A DNA stretch of 64,000 nt. Source: Bacteroidota bacterium (GTDB lineage: Bacteria > Bacteroidota > Bacteroidia > Bacteroidales > Dysgonomonadaceae). Positions 43,871 to 52,320 of this stretch are shown piece by piece; the stretch's first letter is position 1; every line of letters begins with the position of its first letter. The stretch lies in the NCBI GenBank assembly GCA_023388315.1, contig JAEWGM010000036.1:124001-188000 (forward strand), read 5' to 3'. The translations under genes were made by a program, and so were the position numbers. A model generated the notes under the pieces. The model was not told where the DNA came from and did not search any database. It saw nothing but the letters and a program-made list of their open reading frames with translations.

Positions 43871-45214
43871 TTATAACCTCGCCTTTATCGCCTTCGTTTC
43901 CGTTTCATATCCGGGTTTTTCCAGCAGTGCGAACATGTTTTTTTTGTAAGCCTCCACGCCGGGTTGGTCAAATGGGTTGATACCGAGCAGATAGCCGCTG
44001 ATGCCGCACGCTTTTTCGAAGAAATAAATGAGTTGGCCGATATATTTCTCGTTGAGTTCAGGAATTTCAATCAGGATATTGGGGACGCCGCCATCTACGT
44101 GCGCGATGCGCGTGCCCAGTTCTGCCATTTTATTCACCTCGTCCACCCGTTTTCCTTCAAGGAAGTTTAGTCCGTCGAGATTGGTGTCGTCATGCGGGAT
44201 TTTTACTTTTTTGTTGGGTTCCTTTACAGAAAGTACCGTTTCAAAAATGGTGCGTTCGCCCTCTTGAATCCATTGTCCCATTGAATGTAAGTCGGTGGTA
44301 AAATCCACTGCCGCGGGGAAAATGCCGACGTTCTCTTTTCCTTCGCTTTCTCCGAAAAGTTGTTTCCACCATTCCGCAAAATAGTGCAACTTGGGGTTGT
44401 AGTTAGCCAGAATTTCTATCTTCTTGCCGCTCTTGTACAACTCGTTCCTGATAACGGCGTAGATTGCCGGAAGGTTATACTCAAACGAAGTGTTTGCCCC
44501 CGTTGCCTCCTCAATATCTTTTGCGCCTTCCACCAGTTTGCGTATGTTTATTCCCGCCACGGCAATGGGCAAAAGCCCTACGGGCGTGAGAACGGAATAG
44601 CGTCCGCCCACGTTGTCGGGAATGATGAAGGATTTGTAGCCTTCTTTGTCGGCTAGCGTGCGAAGCGCACCTTTTGTGGCGTCGGTAATGGCCACGATGC
44701 GTTTTTTTGCTTCGTCTTTCCCCACTTTTTTCTCCAATTGAGCCTTGAGCAACCTGAAAGCAATGGCCGGTTCCGTGGTTGTTCCCGATTTGGATATATT
44801 GATGATGCCAAACTCTTTATCTTTCAGATAATCTGACAATTCGTGTAGATAATCTTCTCCAATATTGTTTCCGGCATACAACATTACCGGGTCTTTTTTC
44901 TTTTCTTTCAGCCATTCAAATGAATTGGAAAGCGCGTCAATAACGGCTTTGGCTCCCAAATAGCTGCCGCCGATTCCAATAACCACTACCGCTTCGCATC
45001 GCGAGCGAAGTGCCACGGAAGTGTCTTCAATTTCGCGCAAAACGTCATCGGTAATCGAAGATGGCAGGTTTACCCACCCCAAAAAATCGCTTCCTTCGCG
45101 GCTACCGTCGTAAAGCGCGTTGTTGCAGGCGGTGGCGTGTGCCGCTTGTTTCAAGATGTCTTCTTCGGGAAGAAAATCGAATACATGTTTGATATTTAAC
45201 TGAATGCTGTCCAT
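43871..45214 (-). CDS. pgi: Glucose-6-phosphate isomerase (447 aa)
   Basis: Two SIS-type domains: VVIGIGGSYLGAKAVIDAL, NISKSGTTTEPAIAFRLL, NVGGRYSVLTPVGLLP (phosphate loop, a PROSITE-type signature) and the C-terminal GINPFDQPGVEAYKK. It interconverts glucose-6-P and fructose-6-P. Length matches the short bacterial GPI branch. The start MDSIQLNIKHVFDFL at 45214 is unambiguous. It sits downstream of gpsA by 26 bases in the familiar lysS-gpsA-pgi order. Confidence 0.97.
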   Translation of the reverse strand: MDSIQLNIKHVFDFLPEEDILKQAAHATACNNALYDGSREGSDFLGWVNLPSSITDDVLREIEDTSVALRSRCEAVVVIGIGGSYLGAKAVIDALSNSFEWLKEKKKDPVMLYAGNNIGEDYLHELSDYLKDKEFGIINISKSGTTTEPAIAFRLLKAQLEKKVGKDEAKKRIVAITDATKGALRTLADKEGYKSFIIPDNVGGRYSVLTPVGLLPIAVAGINIRKLVEGAKDIEEATGANTSFEYNLPAIYAVIRNELYKSGKKIEILANYNPKLHYFAEWWKQLFGESEGKENVGIFPAAVDFTTDLHSMGQWIQEGERTIFETVLSVKEPNKKVKIPHDDTNLDGLNFLEGKRVDEVNKMAELGTRIAHVDGGVPNILIEIPELNEKYIGQLIYFFEKACGISGYLLGINPFDQPGVEAYKKNMFALLEKPGYETETKAIKARL

Positions 45215-45240
45215 ATTTCGTATGCTTTTTTAGTTTGTTG

Positions 45241-46236
45241 TCAGAAAAAATTGATCAATTGCGTGATGGCTGTTTGCGGACGGAGTTTCTCATACAGAAT
45301 CTCGTACACCGTGCGCGCCACAGGCATCGACACCTTGAAATGTTCGTTCATTTCGGCAATACATTTCGCGCCGTAATACCCTTCGGCAATCATTTCCATT
45401 TCAAGTTGCGCCGATTTCACAGAATATCCTTTCCCAATCATCGTTCCCAGCGTGCGGTTGCGGCTAAATTGAGAGTAACTGGTAACCAGCATATCGCCCA
45501 AATAATGAAGTTCGCAAATATTGCGTTCCAGTGGAATCACTCCTTGAAGAAAACGCTCCATTTCTTTTGCGCAATGGCTCATCAAAACCGCCTGAAAGTT
45601 ATCACCATACTGCAATCCCGAGCAAACGCCGGCAGCAATGGCGTAAATGTTCTTCAATACCGCCGCCAACTCAATTCCCACCACATCGTTAGAAACAGAA
45701 GTTTTCATAATGCGGGAAGTGATGGCTTCGGCCAGTTGTGTGGCTTTTTCGGTGTCTTTGCTGGCAACGGTGAGAAACGAAAGCCTTTCCAGCGCTACTT
45801 CTTCGGCGTGGCAAGGCCCGGAAATAACCCCGATGTTTTCGAGTGGAATCTTAAAATTGTCGGCCATATATTCGCTCATCACCATATTGGCGTTGGGAAC
45901 AACTCCTTTCAGCGCCGAGACAATGAATTTATCTTTGAACGTACTGTTCCAGATTCTTCTAAAATATTGTCTCACATAGGGTGAGGGAATGGCAATGATG
46001 ACCGTATCGGAGTCTTTTATTGCTTTATCAAGGTTTGAATAAAAAGTTATCTGTGCCAAATTGAACTTTACATTTGTGAGATAATTGGGGTTGCGTCCTA
46101 ACTTGTAAAATCCTTCAATCTGATCATCGCGCCTAATGTACCAGTTTATGTGTTTCTGATTCATTAGCACAATTTTAGCAAGCGCCGTACCCCAAGTGCC
46201 TCCACCAATTATGGCTATTTTTCTGAGTGAACTCAT
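45241..46236 (-). CDS. gpsA: NAD(P)-dependent glycerol-3-phosphate dehydrogenase (331 aa)
   Basis: Rossmann loop GGGTWGTALAKIV at residues 11-23, dihydroxyacetone-phosphate site SALKGVVPNANMV with ISGPCHAEE, catalytic Lys in VLKNIYAIAAG and the GMIGKGYSV-like segment in the C-terminal helical domain. It makes sn-glycerol-3-phosphate for phospholipids. It lies between lysS and pgi with gaps under 30 bases, so all three are probably one transcript. Confidence 0.96.
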   Translation of the reverse strand: MSSLRKIAIIGGGTWGTALAKIVLMNQKHINWYIRRDDQIEGFYKLGRNPNYLTNVKFNLAQITFYSNLDKAIKDSDTVIIAIPSPYVRQYFRRIWNSTFKDKFIVSALKGVVPNANMVMSEYMADNFKIPLENIGVISGPCHAEEVALERLSFLTVASKDTEKATQLAEAITSRIMKTSVSNDVVGIELAAVLKNIYAIAAGVCSGLQYGDNFQAVLMSHCAKEMERFLQGVIPLERNICELHYLGDMLVTSYSQFSRNRTLGTMIGKGYSVKSAQLEMEMIAEGYYGAKCIAEMNEHFKVSMPVARTVYEILYEKLRPQTAITQLINFF

Positions 46237-46265
46237 TTTATTGTTTGTTTTCGGATGTTAGGTTT

Positions 46266-47999
46266 CTATGAATGATTCGAAGCATTGGTTATCCATTGTT
46301 TAACCTCTTCGGGAGTGGGATTGTTCAGTCCGAGTTTGAATTTTTTGTTCAATCCACAAATTTCTTGGTGCAGTTTGTTGGGATTTAGCTCAGAAAGGGA
46401 TTTTACTTCGTTGTATCCGGCTTTTTGAAGAAGCGGAATCCATTCTTCGGGGATGCCCGTTTCGATGTATTTGGCGTTTGAATCTTTTTTCGCTTTCTTT
46501 TCCGGGCGCATTTGCGGGAAAAGCAGCACTTCCTGAATGGCGGTCTGCCCGGTGAGCAGCATGGTGAGCCTGTCCATACCAATACCCATCCCCGATGTGG
46601 GTGGCATACCATATTCTAAGGCACGAAGGAAGTCCTGGTCGATAAACATCGCCTCGTCATCTCCTTTTTCCGACAAGCGGAGTTGTTCCTCAAAACGTTC
46701 GCGTTGGTCAATCGGGTCGTTGAGTTCCGAATAGGCGTTAGCAATTTCTTTTCCGTTTACCATCAATTCAAAACGCTCCGTAAGGTCGGGATTGGTTCTG
46801 TGTCGTTTGCAAAGTGGCGACATTTCAATGGGATAGTCAATGATGAACGTGGGTTGAATGTAGTTTCCTTCACACTTTTCTCCGAAAATTTCATCAATTA
46901 GTTTTCCTTTGCCCATCGTTTCATCCGCTTCAATGTTGAGCTTCTTACACACCTCACGCAGTTGAGTTTCGTCCATTCCCGAAATATCAATGCCTGTGTG
47001 TTCTTTAATGGCATCAAGCATTGTCACGCGTTTGTAAGGCGCTTTAAAATCTATTTCTCGGTCACCCAATTGCACTTTTGTGCTTCCCAGCACTTTGGTG
47101 GCGATGTATTCCAACATTTGCTCGGTGAACTCCATCATCCAGTTGTAATCTTTGTAGGCCACATAAATTTCCATCACGGTAAATTCGGGATTGTGCGTGC
47201 GGTCCATTCCCTCATTTCGGAAATCGCGCGCAAATTCATACACACCCTCAAACCCGCCCACAATGAGGCGCTTCAAATACAACTCATTGGCAATGCGCAG
47301 ATACAATGGCATATCCAACGCGTTGTGGTGCGTGATGAAAGGACGTGCAGCCGCACCGCCGGGAATGGGTTGCAGTACAGGCGTATCAACCTCAAGATAA
47401 CCAAATTGGTTGATGAATTCGCGCATGGCGTTGAAAATGTGGGTGCGTTTGATGAAAATATCCTTCACGTGATCGTTCACCACCAAATCCACATAGCGCT
47501 GGCGATAGCGCTGTTCGGGGTCGGTAAATTTATCGTATGCCACGCCGTCTTTCACTTTCACCACCGGCAGCGGTTTCAGTGACTTGGCAAGCACGGTGAG
47601 CGACTCGGCGTGAACCGAAATTTCACCCATTTGCGTGCGGAAAACATACCCGGTGATGCCGATGAAATCACCAATATCGAGCAATTTTTTGAAAACCGTG
47701 TTGTATAATTCCTTATTTTCATCGGGACAAATATCGTCGCGGGTGATGTAAACCTGAATGCGTCCTTTGGAATCCTGCAGTTCAATAAACGACGCTTTTC
47801 CCATAATTCGTCGGCTCATAATGCGGCCGGCAATGCTCACGGGGCGTTTTTCGTCTTCCTTAAATTCGTTTTTAATGTCTGTAGAATAGGCGTTTACATC
47901 GTAAAGCGCGGCAGGGTAGGGTTCTATCCCAAGTTTTCTTAATTCGTCAAGGCTCTGACGGCGAAATATCTCTTGTTCACTAAGTTCTAAATGATGCAT
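46266..47999 (-). CDS. lysS: Lysyl-tRNA synthetase, class II (577 aa)
   Basis: The N-terminal OB fold binds the anticodon (VSIAGRIMSRRIMGKASFIELQDSKGRIQVYI). The class II core has motif 1 (FGYLEVDTPVLQPIPGGAAARPF), motif 2 (FRNEGMDRTHNPEFT) and motif 3 (GMGIGMDRLTML). A C-terminal extension of about 70 residues (LLQKAGYNEVKSLSELNPNKLHQEI), a helix-hairpin-like domain, is typical of Bacteroidetes LysRS. The start at 47999 (MHHLELSEQ) is chosen because a TACTTTTG promoter lies 44 bases upstream, inside the longer frame. Confidence 0.97.
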   Translation of the reverse strand: MHHLELSEQEIFRRQSLDELRKLGIEPYPAALYDVNAYSTDIKNEFKEDEKRPVSIAGRIMSRRIMGKASFIELQDSKGRIQVYITRDDICPDENKELYNTVFKKLLDIGDFIGITGYVFRTQMGEISVHAESLTVLAKSLKPLPVVKVKDGVAYDKFTDPEQRYRQRYVDLVVNDHVKDIFIKRTHIFNAMREFINQFGYLEVDTPVLQPIPGGAAARPFITHHNALDMPLYLRIANELYLKRLIVGGFEGVYEFARDFRNEGMDRTHNPEFTVMEIYVAYKDYNWMMEFTEQMLEYIATKVLGSTKVQLGDREIDFKAPYKRVTMLDAIKEHTGIDISGMDETQLREVCKKLNIEADETMGKGKLIDEIFGEKCEGNYIQPTFIIDYPIEMSPLCKRHRTNPDLTERFELMVNGKEIANAYSELNDPIDQRERFEEQLRLSEKGDDEAMFIDQDFLRALEYGMPPTSGMGIGMDRLTMLLTGQTAIQEVLLFPQMRPEKKAKKDSNAKYIETGIPEEWIPLLQKAGYNEVKSLSELNPNKLHQEICGLNKKFKLGLNNPTPEEVKQWITNASNHS

Positions 48000-48042
48000 A
48001 TCTTTTCTAAAATCTTTTTGCCAAATGTTGCTTAAATTCCCA

Positions 48043-48050
48043 CAAAAGTA
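48043..48050 (-). promoter_or_regulatory. lysS-gpsA-pgi promoter
   Basis: The minus strand reads TACTTTTG, a perfect TAnnTTTG box. Confidence 0.6.
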
Positions 48051-48216
48051 CAAAATATATTGCATTCTTTTTCTACCATATTGTTTTTTCCTTTTTTATG
48101 TGGATAATTTGTTCATTCTCAGTATAAATTGTTCCAAGTTTCGGCATTTGCTATGAATGCTTATATAAAATTCATATAAATTACGGAATTATTTCTTTAA
48201 TATGAATAAAGATTTG

Positions 48217-48224
48217 TACATTTG
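48217..48224 (+). promoter_or_regulatory. Promoter and long leader of the hydrogenase operon
   Basis: TACATTTG at 48217-48224 is a perfect -7 box and the only good one before the first DRTGG gene. It predicts a leader of about 170 nt, which contains the hairpin CGCTTTT-TAT-AAAAGCG at 48309-48325 inside a weaker AGC/GCT outer stem. No T-run follows, so it is not a plain terminator. No clear Rex- or FNR-type operator was found. The region 48051-48404 otherwise holds no gene. Confidence 0.5.
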
Positions 48225-48404
48225 TAATGTGAGATAATCTATTTGATAGCTATTTTTGGAATGAGTATAAGTTGTTGGTTGTCTTGCTGTCTATTTGTTA
48301 AGCCTATGCGCTTTTTATAAAAGCGGCTACCTGTAAAATAAACGTGTTTTTTAGAAACAATATAAATTGAACTTGACGCTTTAGTCCGATCTATGATAAA
48401 CAAA

Positions 48405-48746
48405 ATGAATCTGCTTCAAGTAAGCCAAACGATAAACGGGAAGATAGCGTTTGAGCCCGAAATTCGACACACTTATTCGTTTGCTTTCGCATCGGATTTG
48501 ATGAGCGATGTGTTGCGTTTTCATATGGAAGACACCATTCTAATCACCGGTTTATCCACCATCCAAACATTGCGAACCGCGGAAATGTCAAACGTGCCCT
48601 GCATTGTTTTCGCGCGCGATAAGCGTGTGACGGATGAAATGCTGGAGTTGGCAAAAGAAAACCACATTGCCATTATTACGGCAGCAAGTTCGGTGTACGA
48701 AATTTCTGGGAAATTGTATCAAAACGGCATTCAGCCTGTGTATTGA
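48405..48746 (+). CDS. DRTGG-domain protein 1 of the hydrogenase operon (113 aa)
   Basis: A stand-alone DRTGG-type domain: SFAFASDLMSDVLRF, then ILITGLSTIQTLRTAEMSNVPCIVFARDKRVTDEMLELA and a final AIITAASSVYEISGKLY. It resembles the second such protein at 50575 along its length (ASDLMSDVL versus VSDLLSDVM; EISGKLYQ versus ETAGKLYH). I use the ATG at 48405 because it aligns the two N-termini (MNLLQ/MNLKQ); an ATG at 48393 is possible. The domain is thought to bind a ligand or partner. It is coupled to the ATPase gene by a one-base overlap. Confidence 0.8.
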   Translation: MNLLQVSQTINGKIAFEPEIRHTYSFAFASDLMSDVLRFHMEDTILITGLSTIQTLRTAEMSNVPCIVFARDKRVTDEMLELAKENHIAIITAASSVYEISGKLYQNGIQPVY

Positions 48747-49159
48747 TGAAGTTGCAATACCACATACAAGGAGGCGATTTCAGCGCTGCGGGCGCTGCCA
48801 GTTCCGAAGTGAAGAAAACGTTGAAAGTGTTCAATATCGATCCGCTTCTTATTCGCCGCATTGCCATCGCGTTGTATGAAGCCGAGGTGAATGTGGTGGC
48901 ACACGCCTATCGGGGCGTAATGGATGTGGATATCAGCCCTGAACGCATTTTTGTGGCCATTGACGATGAAGGCCCCGGCATAGAAAATATAGAAAAAGCG
49001 ATGGAGGAAGGTTTTTCCACCGCTTCCGACGAAGTGCGGCAAATGGGTTTCGGCGCCGGAATGGGCTTGCCAAACATCAAGCGCAATACCGATGAAATGC
49101 AACTGCAATCGGTTCCGGGAAAAGGTACAAAGCTTGAACTGATGGTGAAATTTAAATAG
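48746..49159 (+). CDS. Anti-sigma-factor-like GHKL ATPase/kinase (137 aa)
   Basis: A single HATPase domain with N box EAEVNVVAHA, G1 box DDEGPGI and G2 box FGAGMGLPNI, as in RsbW/SpoIIAB serine kinases and in the ATPase proteins of hydrogenase regulatory clusters. There is no dimerisation/phosphoacceptor His domain, so it is not a classical histidine kinase. The ATG at 48746 shares its A with the upstream TGA stop. It follows DRTGG protein 1 and precedes the sensory hydrogenase. It could phosphorylate or sequester a regulator in response to H2 or redox state; this is inference. Confidence 0.8.
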   Translation: MKLQYHIQGGDFSAAGAASSEVKKTLKVFNIDPLLIRRIAIALYEAEVNVVAHAYRGVMDVDISPERIFVAIDDEGPGIENIEKAMEEGFSTASDEVRQMGFGAGMGLPNIKRNTDEMQLQSVPGKGTKLELMVKFK

Positions 49160-49172
49160 ATATCCGAAAACA

Positions 49173-49204
49173 CTCCCTCCCTTGTGGGGAGGGTTGGGGA
49201 GGGG
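49173..49204. repeat. G/C-tract intergenic repeat 1 in the hydrogenase operon
   Basis: CTCCCTCCC-TTGT-GGGGAGGG hairpin followed by TTGGGGAGGGG. The same element lies at 52267. Here its G-rich end is directly upstream of the hydS-like ATG and might serve as ribosome-binding sequence. Confidence 0.7.
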
Positions 49205-49208
49205 TAAA

Positions 49209-50585
49209 ATGATGAAAGACAGGAACTATACGCATTCCATACAAATTGATGCCGATAAATGCATCGGTTGCTCTCATTGTATGCGTGTGTGTTCCACGCA
49301 AGCCATTCGCATTGACGACGGCCTTGCCCATATTCAGCCCGAATGGTGCGTAGATTGTGGCGAGTGCTACCGTGTGTGCCCGCAAAAAGCCGTTTATGCC
49401 AAATCCGATGCGCCGGAAGCCCACAACCCCGATATTTACCGCATTGCCCTTATTCCGGCCGTTTTTATCGGGCAATTTCCTTCGGAATATTCCGCTACAC
49501 AAATTATGGAAGCCGTGAAAAAAACAGGCTTCGATGAAGTGTTTGAAGTGGAGCAAGCCATTGATTTTCTGAAAGAAGAATACAAAACCAAGTTTCAACC
49601 CGACAGGCCGCGCCCCTACATCAGCTCCTTTTGTCCCGCCGTGGTGCGGCTCATTCAGGTGGAATATCCATCCCTCACGCCGCACATTTTACCAATAAAA
49701 GCGCCGCACGATTTAGCGGCCATTTATCTCCGCCAATCCGTTAAGCAAAAAGGTGTTGATCCTGACTCCGTTTTTATTTACTACATCACCCCCTGCGCCG
49801 CTAAAACGGTGGCGGCTCGAGCGCCCGTGGGCGAAAAGGAGTCGCCCATCAACGGCACCATCAATATGCAGGAAATGTACAATAAAGTGGCTAAAATTTT
49901 AGCGGTTGAAAAGAAGTCCAACCTGCACAAAACATACGCTAACATGAGCCCCGATTCCGTGAACTGGTCGTTATCGGGAACCGAAAAGCGCTATTTTGCC
50001 GGTCGTTCGCTTGCCATTGACGGGATGGACAATGTAATTGAATTTTTGGAAAAACTGGAGTCGGGGCATATTTCCGATATCGATTTTCTGGAAACGAGAG
50101 CGTGCGACCAAGGTTGTGCCGGCGGTATTCTTTGTCCCGTGAACCGATTTCTGACCGTGGAAAGATTGGAGCAGCGACAAAAAAAACTGCAAAGCTTGAT
50201 AGATGACAACCGCGGCGAAAAAAATGCGTTGATGGAATATGCCGGCTACTTGCACGAAGTTTCGTCTGTGGAGCCGATATACCCGCGCGACGGGTTGTTG
50301 CTGGACGAAGATATGGAAAAAGCGCTTGTTAAATTGCAACGCATCAATAAATTGCTTACTTACTTGCCCGGCTTCGATTGCGGTGCTTGCGGTTCGCCAA
50401 GCTGCTCCAACCTGGCCGAAGATATCGTAAAAGGCAAGGCAAGCATTTCGCATTGCGTGTTTGTGCAACGTGTAATGGAAAAGAATTATAAACTGAGCCC
50501 TGAGCAGGCTTTCACCGTCATTGAGAAGATATGGGGAAAGGACAGGCTGAACAAATATAACGAGAGAAGTGGACATGAATCTTAA
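49209..50585 (+). CDS. Putative sensory [FeFe]-hydrogenase (HydS-like, group C/D type, 458 aa)
   Basis: Two 4Fe-4S ferredoxin motifs (Cys18-28 and Cys47-57) precede an Fe_hyd_lg_C domain and a C-terminal four-Cys FeS domain (FDCGACGSPSC, Cys391-Cys416). All four H-cluster cysteines are present: Cys142 (SSFCP), Cys196 (TPCAAK), Cys299 and Cys303 (TRACDQGC). The pocket departs from catalytic enzymes: the proton-relay Cys of TSCCP is Phe141, the MPC Met is Thr195, and the MAC Met is Arg297. No PAS domain is visible. Such changes are known from putative sensory hydrogenases, so sensing is more likely than turnover. ATG at 49209 or 49212. Confidence 0.82.
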   Translation: MMKDRNYTHSIQIDADKCIGCSHCMRVCSTQAIRIDDGLAHIQPEWCVDCGECYRVCPQKAVYAKSDAPEAHNPDIYRIALIPAVFIGQFPSEYSATQIMEAVKKTGFDEVFEVEQAIDFLKEEYKTKFQPDRPRPYISSFCPAVVRLIQVEYPSLTPHILPIKAPHDLAAIYLRQSVKQKGVDPDSVFIYYITPCAAKTVAARAPVGEKESPINGTINMQEMYNKVAKILAVEKKSNLHKTYANMSPDSVNWSLSGTEKRYFAGRSLAIDGMDNVIEFLEKLESGHISDIDFLETRACDQGCAGGILCPVNRFLTVERLEQRQKKLQSLIDDNRGEKNALMEYAGYLHEVSSVEPIYPRDGLLLDEDMEKALVKLQRINKLLTYLPGFDCGACGSPSCSNLAEDIVKGKASISHCVFVQRVMEKNYKLSPEQAFTVIEKIWGKDRLNKYNERSGHES

Positions 50586-50910
50586 ACAATTGGTGGCCGA
50601 TTTGGGCTTTACTTGCTTGTCGGGCAAAGCGTTGCTCGATAGGCCGGTTCAATCGGCATACGTTTCCGATTTGCTGAGCGATGTAATGGGAAAAGCGCCC
50701 GCCGACTCATTGTGGATAACATCGCAAGTGCACAAAAACATTGTGGCGGTGGCTTCGCTCAATGAGTTGAGCGCCATCGTTATTGTGAACGAACGAAAGG
50801 TTGAGGACGATGTGCTCCGCCACGCTGAGGAGGAGGAAGTGGTTATTTTGTCATCGGGGATGCCGGCGTTTGAAACGGCGGGAAAATTATATCACTATTT
50901 GCACCGATAA
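50575..50910 (+). CDS. DRTGG-domain protein 2 of the hydrogenase operon (111 aa)
   Basis: Paralogue of the protein at 48405, with the same order of motifs (SAYVSDLLSDVMGKAP, LWITSQVHKNIVAVASLNELSAIVIV, VVILSSGMPAFETAGKLY). The ATG at 50575 overlaps the end of the sensory hydrogenase gene by 11 bases; a GTG six bases earlier is the alternative. Flanking the hydrogenase with two DRTGG proteins is a recurrent arrangement in [FeFe]-hydrogenase regulatory clusters. Confidence 0.8.
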   Translation: MNLKQLVADLGFTCLSGKALLDRPVQSAYVSDLLSDVMGKAPADSLWITSQVHKNIVAVASLNELSAIVIVNERKVEDDVLRHAEEEEVVILSSGMPAFETAGKLYHYLHR

Positions 50911-50912
50911 AA

Positions 50913-51653
50913 ATGCCCCGATTCAAGGCCGATTTGCATATTCACACTTGCCTTTCGCCTTGCGGCGATTTGGATATGAGCCCGCGCAACATTGTTCAAT
51001 CCGCCATGCAGGAAGGGCTGGATATGATTGCGATAACCGACCATAATTCCACAAGAAATGTGCAAACGTGCGTTGAAATAGGAAAAAAAACAGGCCTTTT
51101 TGTGATTCCCGGATGCGAAGTTAACACGCAAGAAGAGGTGCATTGCTTGTGCTATTTTCCCGATGTTATGGCGCTGAACGAGTTTCAGCGATATTTGGAT
51201 GAGAAAATGCTCGACATTAAAAACGACCCTGCGCTTTTCGGCTATCAAGTGGCGGTGGATGAAAACGATGTGATTGTTTACGAAGAAAACCGCTCGCTTT
51301 TCACGGGAATTCAAGACGATATCGAAAGCGTGCAGCAAAAAGTGCATTCGTTGAACGGTGTTTTTGCGCCGGCGCATATCGATAGGCCGAAAAACGGCAT
51401 ATACGGACAATTGGGCTTCATCCCGTTCGATTTGAAATACGACGCATTGGAAATTTCGCGCAGGATTCAGCCCGAAGATTTTTTGAAACTGCATCCCGAA
51501 ATTGCAAACGATTTTATTTTGCGGGGTTCCGATGCGCATTATTTACACGATATTGCAAGCGTGCATACGTGTTTGGAAATGGAAAATTTGAATTGGGAGA
51601 GCTTTAAAAAGGTTTTCACAAAGCACAACATCCCAAATCCGACATCGCTATGA
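50913..51653 (+). CDS. PHP-domain phosphoesterase-like protein (246 aa)
   Basis: PHP metal-binding motifs are present: DLHIHTCLSPCG (H-x-H), ITDHNST (D-H), IPGCEVNTQEEVHCL (Glu and His) and a final GSDAHYLHDIAS (D-A-H). They fit a trinuclear metal phosphoesterase of the TrpH/YciV type. It could hydrolyse a nucleotide signal or remove phosphate from a partner of the operon's kinase-like ATPases; the substrate is unknown. It starts two bases after DRTGG protein 2 and overlaps the next gene by four. Confidence 0.85.
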   Translation: MPRFKADLHIHTCLSPCGDLDMSPRNIVQSAMQEGLDMIAITDHNSTRNVQTCVEIGKKTGLFVIPGCEVNTQEEVHCLCYFPDVMALNEFQRYLDEKMLDIKNDPALFGYQVAVDENDVIVYEENRSLFTGIQDDIESVQQKVHSLNGVFAPAHIDRPKNGIYGQLGFIPFDLKYDALEISRRIQPEDFLKLHPEIANDFILRGSDAHYLHDIASVHTCLEMENLNWESFKKVFTKHNIPNPTSL

Positions 51654-52216
51654 TTGACTTGGCAATGCATATGATGGACATTGTCCAAAATTCCATTCGG
51701 GCAAATGCCACGAAGATTGAGATCGTTTTTTTAGAAAACAGCCAATCCAACACGCTCACATTTTCGGTAAAAGACAATGGATTGGGAATGGCGAAAGAAA
51801 CGGTGAAAAAATTAGAAAACCCGTTTTACACCACGCGCACCACGCGAAAAGTGGGTTTAGGCGTTCCGTTCCTTAAAATGACCAGCGAGCAATCGGGCGG
51901 CTTTTTGAAAATTGACTCGCAACAGGGTGTTGGCACTACCGTTGAAGCCGTTTACAGAACCGACAACCCCGACTGCCTTCCCTTAGGCGATTTGGGCGGA
52001 TACGTGGTATTGTTGTTCATTGCCAATCCCGGTATTCATTTCAGCTTTCGATACAAGATAGACGAAAATGAATTTTTAATAGACACCAAAGATCTGAAAA
52101 AGCAGGGAATCACGGAATTATCGAACAGCGAAATGGCCGCGGCCGTGAAAGAATATATCAACGAGAATTTGAAAATAGTATATACAAACCGAAAAACGGA
52201 GAGTTATTTATGTTAA
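51650..52216 (+). CDS. GHKL ATP-binding protein (188 aa)
   Basis: HATPase_c domain with N box MDIVQNSIRANAT, G1 box DNGLGM, an FYTTRTTRKVGLGVPFLK G2 region and GTTVEAVY. The layout from N box to GLG resembles the catalytic domain of histidine kinases without phosphoacceptor domain. About 70 C-terminal residues are unassigned (LPLGDLGGYVVLLFIANPGIHFSFRY). It differs from the RsbW-like ATPase at 48746, so the operon has two distinct GHKL proteins. It is coupled by ATGA to the PHP gene. Confidence 0.82.
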   Translation: MIDLAMHMMDIVQNSIRANATKIEIVFLENSQSNTLTFSVKDNGLGMAKETVKKLENPFYTTRTTRKVGLGVPFLKMTSEQSGGFLKIDSQQGVGTTVEAVYRTDNPDCLPLGDLGGYVVLLFIANPGIHFSFRYKIDENEFLIDTKDLKKQGITELSNSEMAAAVKEYINENLKIVYTNRKTESYLC

Positions 52217-52266
52217 TTGATATTAGGGTCCTTAGACTGATAAATTTTAGATCATCGAAGTCGTCG

Positions 52267-52296
52267 CCCTCCCCTGTGGGGAGGGTTGGGGAGGGG
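52267..52296. repeat. G/C-tract intergenic repeat 2 in the hydrogenase operon
   Basis: CCCTCCCC-TGT-GGGGAGGG is a perfect 8-bp-stem hairpin followed by TTGGGGAGGGG. Nearly identical to the element at 49173, same orientation. Confidence 0.75.
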
Positions 52297-52320
52297 CCTA
52301 ATGTCTAAATTTAAAATATT

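Noticed and set aside
49209..50585. Second catalytic hydrogenase
   Set aside because: The proton-relay Cys and both pocket Met residues are replaced and the C-terminus differs from HydA; a sensory or regulatory role fits the neighbours better.
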